From positions 38,491 through 102,490 of the forward strand of contig CAAEUW010000014.1 in NCBI GenBank assembly GCA_900759325.1: DNA of 64,000 bases, written 5' to 3'. Below are positions 59,152 to 64,000 of this stretch, in pieces. Made by a program: the position numbers and the translations under genes. Below the pieces are notes generated by a model. It did no database searches and was not told where the DNA came from. It saw only the letters and a program-made list of their open reading frames with translations. Within the stretch, counting starts at the first letter, position 1, and the number at the start of each line of letters is the position of its first letter. The DNA is from an uncultured Peptostreptococcus sp. (GTDB lineage: Bacteria > Bacillota > Clostridia > Peptostreptococcales > Peptostreptococcaceae).

Positions 59152-59164
59152 GTAAATTGCAATA
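59152..59164 (+). repeat. Direct repeat, right copy (GTAAATTGCAATA)
   Basis: Same orientation and sequence as 56962-56974. Lies between the IS481 fragment and the dehydrogenase stop codon and marks the right edge of the island. Nothing else is recognisable in 59034-59207. Confidence 0.6.
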
Positions 59165-59207
59165 TCAATTAGCGAATTTTTATTAAAATATTCACATCAA
59201 TATATTC

Positions 59208-60224
59208 TTACTTATATATTATCCTATCATCTATAGATGCAAGGTCCTGGCAACCAGTCAATACCATAGCTGCCTCTAGATCTGCCTTTAGCCTTGAAAT
59301 ATACATTTCAACACCTTGAGTCTGACCACCAAAGGAAGCAGTTATAAAAGGTCTGCCTATTAGACAGGCATCAGCACCTAGGGCCAACATCTTTAGGACG
59401 TCCACACCAGTCCTTATTCCTCCGTCTACGAATACCTTTACCCTGCCATCTACTACCTTGGCAATTTCAGGAAGTACATCTGCAGTTCCTGGAGTATAGT
59501 CTTGGACCCTTCCTCCATGGTTGGATACAACTATACCATAAACTCCGGCCTCAACTGCCATAAGGGCCTCATCAGGAGTCATTATACCCTTTAAGATAAA
59601 TGGAAGGTCCGTTGAATTTACAAGCTCTCTTATTTCATCTATATTCTTGGCAAATACAGGTGTACCATGTAGCTTAAGTGTAACTAGACCACAAGCATCT
59701 AGGTCAACACCAACAGCTATTGCACCAGCCTTTTCTGCCTTTTTAATCTTTTCTATTATATTTGCATTTTCCCATGGCTTGATAAATACAATACCAGCCC
59801 CATCGTACTTTTCCATCACCTCTAGGTTGTCTAGTAGTATCTGAGGTACTGCTGTATCTCCTACCATAGCATAGGTACCCATATTTTTACAGCCTTCTAT
59901 TACAGGCTCAATATATTCCTTTTCAGTAACTAGGCCCCCCATATTAAGGATTGTACCCGTTATAGGTGCTGCCATCACAGGTAGGTCTAGCTTCTTTCCA
60001 AATAGGTCTATAGACATATCCGGTTCAGCCACCTTATGGATAACTCTCATATTAAGTTTAATCCTGTCTAGGGCTTCAACATTTTCTATAAAGGCCTTAC
60101 CTGTGCCCTTACCACCCATACCTGGAACCTGGCCACGACAGGCAACACCATCACATACCCTACAGACCTTACATGATCCATTATACTTTTCTCTTGCCCT
60201 ATCTAGCATTTCCTTGTATTCCAT
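59208..60224 (-). CDS. FMN-dependent alpha-hydroxy acid dehydrogenase with N-terminal cysteine cluster
   Basis: A 338-residue TIM-barrel flavoenzyme of the lactate/glycolate oxidase (LldD-like) family: LPVMAAPITGTILN, FIKPWENAN, LPFILKGIMTPDEA (substrate lysine), VSNHGGRVQDYTPGT (catalytic His) and VFVDGGIRTGVDVLKMLALGA with GRPF. Unusually it has four cysteines near the N-terminus (C18, C21, C24, C29 in SCKVCRVCDGVACRG), which might hold a metal or Fe-S centre. The frame opens at TTG 60257, but GGAGG is correctly spaced for ATG 60224. 29 bp after rnhB. Substrate unknown. Confidence 0.9.
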   Translation of the reverse strand: MEYKEMLDRAREKYNGSCKVCRVCDGVACRGQVPGMGGKGTGKAFIENVEALDRIKLNMRVIHKVAEPDMSIDLFGKKLDLPVMAAPITGTILNMGGLVTEKEYIEPVIEGCKNMGTYAMVGDTAVPQILLDNLEVMEKYDGAGIVFIKPWENANIIEKIKKAEKAGAIAVGVDLDACGLVTLKLHGTPVFAKNIDEIRELVNSTDLPFILKGIMTPDEALMAVEAGVYGIVVSNHGGRVQDYTPGTADVLPEIAKVVDGRVKVFVDGGIRTGVDVLKMLALGADACLIGRPFITASFGGQTQGVEMYISRLKADLEAAMVLTGCQDLASIDDRIIYK

Positions 60225-60253
60225 ATCCATACCTCCATATACACATATATAGG

Positions 60254-61051
60254 TCAACCTTGAAGATTCTTCAAAAAGCTATTCCTATGTATCTTTGTTC
60301 TACCAAATTTTTCTAGACCCTGGTAGTGGTCCCTAGTGCCGTAGCCCTTATTCGAAGCAAATCCATAACCTGGATATTCCTTGTCATAATCTACCATCAT
60401 CCTATCCCTAGTAACCTTGGCTACTATACTTGCTGCAGCAATTGATATAGACTTGGCATCCCCCTTTATAATAGGTAGCTGTGGAATATCTACTCCTGGT
60501 ATCCTTACTGCATCATTTAAGAGACAATCTACATCCACTTCTAGCTTTTCTAAAGCCCTTTTCATGGCTATATAGGTTGCGTTTAAGATGTTGTGTTCAT
60601 CTATTTCATTATTGTCTGCCATGCCTATGCCATAGTCTATCGCTTCGTTTATTATTGTATCGTATAGAGACTCCCTCTTTTCCTCTGACAGCTTTTTAGA
60701 GTCATTTATACCTGGAATCCTGGCATTTGGCTTAAGGACTACAACTGCAGCCACTACTGGTCCAGCCAAGGGTCCCCTGCCAACCTCATCAAGTCCTGCT
60801 ACAAATACTGCCCCATTTTTATAGCACTCATTTTCGTAGTAATTTAGGAGGTCTAACCTTTCTTCCTCTGCCTGAAGCCTGATTAGGGCCTTCTTCAGCT
60901 TGTCACATATGGCCTGGACAGACTTCCTCTCATCAGCTGAAAAAACCTCTATGAAATCTAGGTATTCCTCCTGGGTAATCCTGTCAGCCAGGTCCTTTAT
61001 TTCCTTGGTCTTTAATTTATTTATTTGGCTTAGGTCTAAATCCTTTAGCAT
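60254..61051 (-). CDS. rnhB: Ribonuclease HII
   Basis: Removes ribonucleotides from DNA and cleaves RNA in RNA/DNA hybrids, 265 residues. VAGLDEVGRGPLAGPVVAA near 83-101 has the DEG-type catalytic pair, NDSKKLSEEKRE follows, and SIAAASIVAKVTRDRMM and GYGFASNKGYGTRDHYQGL are conserved. A ~70-residue helical N-terminal extension is usual in Firmicute RnhB. GGGAGGT before ATG 61051. Part of the rplS-rbgA-rnhB neighbourhood, with alr inserted. Confidence 0.97.
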   Translation of the reverse strand: MLKDLDLSQINKLKTKEIKDLADRITQEEYLDFIEVFSADERKSVQAICDKLKKALIRLQAEEERLDLLNYYENECYKNGAVFVAGLDEVGRGPLAGPVVAAVVVLKPNARIPGINDSKKLSEEKRESLYDTIINEAIDYGIGMADNNEIDEHNILNATYIAMKRALEKLEVDVDCLLNDAVRIPGVDIPQLPIIKGDAKSISIAAASIVAKVTRDRMMVDYDKEYPGYGFASNKGYGTRDHYQGLEKFGRTKIHRNSFLKNLQG

Positions 61052-61103
61052 ATAACCTCCCTATCTAATCCGTAATTGAAATTTACTGATTCATTACTTA
61101 TCT

Positions 61104-62267
61104 TTATAAGTAGTCAACTATAGATACTATTTCACCATGCCTATAGTAAACCCTAGGCACACGCCTACTCATCATACACATAACCTCATGGGCTATTGAA
61201 TCACAATCCCTTGCTACATCATCCACGGAAACTAGGTCATCACCAAAGACTAAGACATCATCATTTACCTTAACATCCATATCCATAGGCACCCTAACCA
61301 TAGACTGGTCCATACATATCCTACCAACTATAGAGCACTTTACCCCATTGATATATACATATGGATTTCTCCTACCCCTCAAGAAGCCGTCCGCATAGCC
61401 GGCTGCTATACTTACTATTTTTTCCCTTACAGTAGTGAAGTAGATTCTACCATAGCTGATTGATGTACCAGCATCTAGTATCTTAACATTGGAAACCTTA
61501 GCCTTAAAGGCCATAACTGGCTTAATATCTATAGAATAATTAACCTCATTTGATGGGTAGACACCGTACTGGATTATACCTGGCCTAACCATATCGTATT
61601 TTTCATCACAGTCCAGGATTTCTGCACTGTTAGAGCAGTGTATATAGTCAATCTCTACACCCATATCCTTTATTTTTTCAACCATCTCTGAAAACCTGTG
61701 AGTCTGTAAATTTTCAAATTCCTTATTTCTGGCATCAGCAGTGGCAAAGTGGGTATACATACCCTCTAGTATTATGCCTTCTAGCTCACTAATTTCCTTT
61801 ATTTCAGCTGCTATCTCTTCAACCTTATCATCTAGGACTACGTAGCCTAACCTTGACATGCCCGTATCTAATTTCAGATGGATCTTTGCCTTAATTCCAA
61901 TTTCCCTAGCAACCTTGTCTATTTCCTGGGCTAATTCAAGGTCAAATACCGTCATAGATACATTATTCCTAATGGAATCCTCTATTGTCATAGGATTTGT
62001 ATAGCCAAGATTTAAGATAGGCTTAGTTATTCCGTGGTCTCTTAGCTCTAGAGCCTCATTTAACCTGGCAACTGCAAAAAAATCTGCGCCTAATTCTTCA
62101 TAAAACCTTGCTATTTCAACTGCCCCATGTCCATAAGCATTTGACTTTATTACCATACACATCTTTGTGCCTTCAGGTATCTTATTCTTTATCCCCTTAA
62201 AGTTGTACTCCAAATTATCCAAATTTATTTCCAACCAATTTGAGGCCTTATTTACCAATTTTTTCAT
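61104..62267 (-). CDS. alr: Alanine racemase
   Basis: PLP enzyme making D-alanine for peptidoglycan, 387 residues, fold type III. The lysine Schiff base is in MVIKSNAYGHGAVEIA near 38-53; the second-half catalytic tyrosine lies in SISYGRIYFTTVREKIVSIAAGYADGF; CSIVGRICMDQSMVRV is the family signature. AGGAGG-type site before ATG 62267 and a clear promoter at 62358-62330, so it can be expressed apart from the rplS-rbgA genes. Confidence 0.97.
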   Translation of the reverse strand: MKKLVNKASNWLEINLDNLEYNFKGIKNKIPEGTKMCMVIKSNAYGHGAVEIARFYEELGADFFAVARLNEALELRDHGITKPILNLGYTNPMTIEDSIRNNVSMTVFDLELAQEIDKVAREIGIKAKIHLKLDTGMSRLGYVVLDDKVEEIAAEIKEISELEGIILEGMYTHFATADARNKEFENLQTHRFSEMVEKIKDMGVEIDYIHCSNSAEILDCDEKYDMVRPGIIQYGVYPSNEVNYSIDIKPVMAFKAKVSNVKILDAGTSISYGRIYFTTVREKIVSIAAGYADGFLRGRRNPYVYINGVKCSIVGRICMDQSMVRVPMDMDVKVNDDVLVFGDDLVSVDDVARDCDSIAHEVMCMMSRRVPRVYYRHGEIVSIVDYL

Positions 62268-62329
62268 CTAATTCCTCCCATTCGATAACTTTTCAATCGG
62301 TGGATTTCTATAATATATTACCTATAGTA

Positions 62330-62358
62330 ATTATATTTTTAATTTTTTTTCTAGTCAA
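62330..62358 (-). promoter_or_regulatory. Promoter for alr
   Basis: Minus strand TTGACT (62358-62353), 17-bp spacer, TATAAT (62335-62330). Confidence 0.8.
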
Positions 62359-62380
62359 GCACCGAGAATAATTTATCAAG

Positions 62381-63265
62381 CTAGATTGAAGGCATCTCTA
62401 ATACTATTTTACCAATCTTACCTTCCCTAAACTCATTTAGGACCGTAGTTGCTATCCTAGTATAGTCAAGCTCCCTATTACCAAGTATGAAGCCCCTCTT
62501 CCTACCAATGGCTTCCATAGTATCAATACCCTGTGGACCAATAGATTCTAGCTTATATCTCTCCATCAAAAGGTCTGGGACAATCTCCATCAACCTCTCA
62601 ATTAGCCTTAGGCCTAGAGTCTCAACATCTAGTATTTCATCCTTAATTGCCCTTGTAAAGGCAAGATTTAAGGCTACTTCTTGGTCTTCAAACTTTGGCC
62701 AAAGTATACCTGGAGTATCTAAAAGCTCCATGTCACCCCTGATTTTAACCCACTGCTTGCCCTTGGTAACACCAGGCCTATCGCCAGTCTGAGTTGACCT
62801 TCTACCAGATAGTTTGTTGATTAGGGATGACTTACCAACATTTGGTACACCGACTATCATAATCCTGATAGCCCTCTCTCTTCTTCCCTTTTCAGCCAGG
62901 CCTTCCATCATTGACCTAGTAACAGCCTTACACTCACTTATTACCTTATTAACACCTGTACCAGTCATTGCATTAATTGGGATGGCCTTTACACCTTCTT
63001 TGGCGAAATATGCCACCCAAGCATCTATGGCAGACTTTTCACACATATCCGCCTTGTTCAACAGGACTATCCTAGGCTTATCACCTACTAGCCTATCAAT
63101 GTCAGGATTCTTGCTGCTAAGTGGTATTCTGGCATCTAGGAGTTCTATTACCACGTCTACTAGCTTTAAATTATTCTGTACTAGCTCCCTGGTTTTCTTC
63201 ATGTGACCAGGATACCAGTTTATATTTAGGTTATCATCCCTCAAATATTCATCGTTATAGCTCAT
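62381..63265 (-). CDS. rbgA: Ribosome biogenesis GTPase RbgA (YlqF)
   Basis: Circularly permuted GTPase needed for late 50S assembly, 294 residues. Motif order G4-G5-G1-G3 is visible: VLLNKADM near 70, then GVPNVGKSSLINKLSG near 145, and LLDTPGILWPK near 195. INWYPGHMKKTRELV at the N-terminus is diagnostic. The C-terminal ~80 residues form the ANTAR-like RNA-binding domain. AGGAGG before ATG 63265. Follows rplS after a terminator. Confidence 0.97.
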   Translation of the reverse strand: MSYNDEYLRDDNLNINWYPGHMKKTRELVQNNLKLVDVVIELLDARIPLSSKNPDIDRLVGDKPRIVLLNKADMCEKSAIDAWVAYFAKEGVKAIPINAMTGTGVNKVISECKAVTRSMMEGLAEKGRRERAIRIMIVGVPNVGKSSLINKLSGRRSTQTGDRPGVTKGKQWVKIRGDMELLDTPGILWPKFEDQEVALNLAFTRAIKDEILDVETLGLRLIERLMEIVPDLLMERYKLESIGPQGIDTMEAIGRKRGFILGNRELDYTRIATTVLNEFREGKIGKIVLEMPSI

Positions 63266-63360
63266 ACTTCCTCCTTCCTATGACCATTTTGTCATAGCTG
63301 GGCTTGAGAAAGCCCTTTATTTCAATCCAAGGACCCCCTTGTTCCCAGACTCTTTACACT

Positions 63361-63385
63361 AAAAAAGGGCATCCTGAGACACCCT
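63361..63385 (-). terminator. Terminator after rplS
   Basis: AGGGCATCC at 63365 and its near-complement ending AGGGT (63385) form a short stem; minus-strand read-out ends TTTTTTAG. Probably partial, since rbgA follows without an obvious promoter. Confidence 0.7.
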
Positions 63386-63418
63386 AATTTACTAATATAC
63401 ATACTTGTATATGCTAGA

Positions 63419-63775
63419 TTATTTTCTTTTGCCTCTAGCTTCTTTGATCTTAGCAGCCTTACCAACTCTACCTCTGATATAGTTGATCTTAGCTCTTCTA
63501 ACCTTACCAAATCTTGTAACTTCAATCTTTTCAATCTTTGGTGAATGAACTGGGAATGTTCTTTCTACACCTACACCGAAAGATATCTTTCTAACAGTGA
63601 AAGTTTCTCTGATTCCTCCGTTCTGTCTCTTAATAACAAGACCTTCGAAAACCTGGATTCTTTCTCTCTTACCTTCAACGATTTTAACGTGTACTTTAAC
63701 TGTGTCCCCTGGTCCAAAATTAGGAACATCTGATTTTACCTGTGCGGCTTCAATAGCCTTAATTAATTCGTTCAT
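63419..63775 (-). CDS. rplS: Ribosomal protein L19
   Basis: 50S ribosomal protein of 118 residues at the 30S-50S interface. DVPNFGPGDTVKVHVKIVEGKRERIQVFEG and SFGVGVERTFPVHSPKIEKIEV are strongly conserved; the basic C-terminus (KIKEARGKRK) is typical. AGGAGGA before ATG 63775. A perfect-consensus promoter lies 80 bp upstream. Confidence 0.99.
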   Translation of the reverse strand: MNELIKAIEAAQVKSDVPNFGPGDTVKVHVKIVEGKRERIQVFEGLVIKRQNGGIRETFTVRKISFGVGVERTFPVHSPKIEKIEVTRFGKVRRAKINYIRGRVGKAAKIKEARGKRK

Positions 63776-63787
63776 TTCTTCCTCCTA

Positions 63788-63850
63788 ATATCATAGACGT
63801 ACATAAATACTTGACCTTTGTAAAAGAGGTACGCCCGTACTCAATAACCA
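63788..63850 (-). promoter_or_regulatory. Possible L19 leader (autoregulatory hairpin)
   Basis: The ~75-nt leader between the promoter and rplS contains GTACGGGCGTAC and a downstream GTACGTC that can pair with GGCGTAC (one G-U). Such alternative pairings are consistent with an L19-leader type autoregulatory element known in Firmicutes; I have not folded it. Confidence 0.4.
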
Positions 63851-63854
63851 TTAC

Positions 63855-63883
63855 ATTATACCCTTAGATATTAGTATTGTCAA
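63855..63883 (-). promoter_or_regulatory. Consensus promoter of rplS
   Basis: Minus strand TTGACA (63883-63878), 17-bp spacer, TATAAT (63860-63855): both hexamers perfect. Confidence 0.92.
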
Positions 63884-63918
63884 TAGTTTAAATGACATTT
63901 ATTGTATTTTTGTTACTT

Positions 63919-63958
63919 GTAAAAGTAAATTCCCCCATGATATGGAATTTACTTTTAC
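63919..63958 (-). terminator. Hairpin, probable terminator of the upstream gene (outside window)
   Basis: Perfect 15-bp arms (GTAAAAGTAAATTCC at 63919-63933, complement at 63944-63958) with a 10-nt loop. Minus-strand T content after it is modest. ATATGGAATTTACT occurs in its right arm and again near 63977-63990. Confidence 0.6.
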
Positions 63959-64000
63959 CAAATACACTTTATTTGTATATGGAATTTACTAGTTCATAAT

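Noticed and set aside
63322..63534. 70-residue frame overlapping rplS
   Set aside because: Different frame of the L19 gene and its 3' end; no independent support.
1..64000. CRISPR arrays, tRNA and rRNA genes
   Set aside because: I saw no regularly spaced direct repeats and no cloverleaf or rRNA-like sequence. A covariance-model scan could still find an RNA that I missed by eye.

Overview
The window is low-GC bacterial DNA (by eye roughly one third G+C). It has strong AGGAGG ribosome binding sites, TTGACA/TATAAT promoters and hairpin-plus-T-run terminators. The gene families (RNase Y, CodY, IreB, RarA, an alaS T-box, type III-like housekeeping order rplS-rbgA-rnhB...dprA-topA-codY) point to an anaerobic Firmicute of the Clostridia/Tissierellia kind. 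No sporulation gene is visible, even where related spore-formers carry spoIVB-spo0A next to recN. I infer an asporogenous lineage; the genus cannot be fixed from the sequence alone.

Layout. About 1-12.3 kb, all on the minus strand, is a long operon-like run: xseA-xseB-ispA-DUF212-dxs-tlyA-recN-steA-mctB-GT2-MraY-like transferase-DUF3866-punA. It joins isoprenoid precursor supply, DNA repair, rRNA methylation and an envelope-glycan module. About 12.4-28 kb is mixed: a membrane-anchored probable pseudokinase, a divergent single-pass protein, an AlaX-type tRNA editing protein, fused MsrAB, a Crp/Fnr regulator, an AI-2E exporter with a heterodimeric ABC exporter, a cytoplasmic parvulin, a CBS protein with a structured leader, a cold-shock protein and a pyridoxal-kinase family gene. 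About 28-41 kb holds glutamine synthetase, a GalT-like enzyme, a PLP aminotransferase, UppP, an unusual SF1 helicase, RNase Y, an M3 peptidase, a PTS-IIC-like permease behind a perfect palindromic operator, and a Fur-family regulator. About 41-51 kb is ruvX, a large membrane protein, ireB, alaS with its T-box, mnmA, an IscR-like Rrf2 regulator, rarA and codY. About 51.3-63.8 kb is topA-dprA-comM-yraN, a 2.2 kb accessory island, then an FMN-dependent hydroxy-acid dehydrogenase, rnhB, alr, rbgA and rplS.

The accessory island (about 56.9-59.2 kb) is a scrap-heap of mobile DNA. It contains an IS30 C-terminal fragment with an in-frame stop, the first ~78 codons of a P27-type phage terminase small subunit with a lost start codon, an intact-looking XRE regulator plus small membrane protein module with its own strong promoter and CCAAGT operators, a decayed HNH nuclease and an IS481-type transposase fragment. 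A 13-bp direct repeat flanks it.

Observations most worth a second look: the predicted pseudokinase; the SF1 helicase with a NERD-like N-terminus and eroded motif III; a likely AUU start codon for RNase Y; a 29-bp palindrome upstream of the Fur-family gene that serves as terminator and contains the next gene's -35 box; the 28-bp palindrome over the permease promoter; a structured leader in front of the CBS-domain gene; and the regulatory module inserted between two phage packaging-gene remnants. I did not find a convincing complete new defence or catalytic system.
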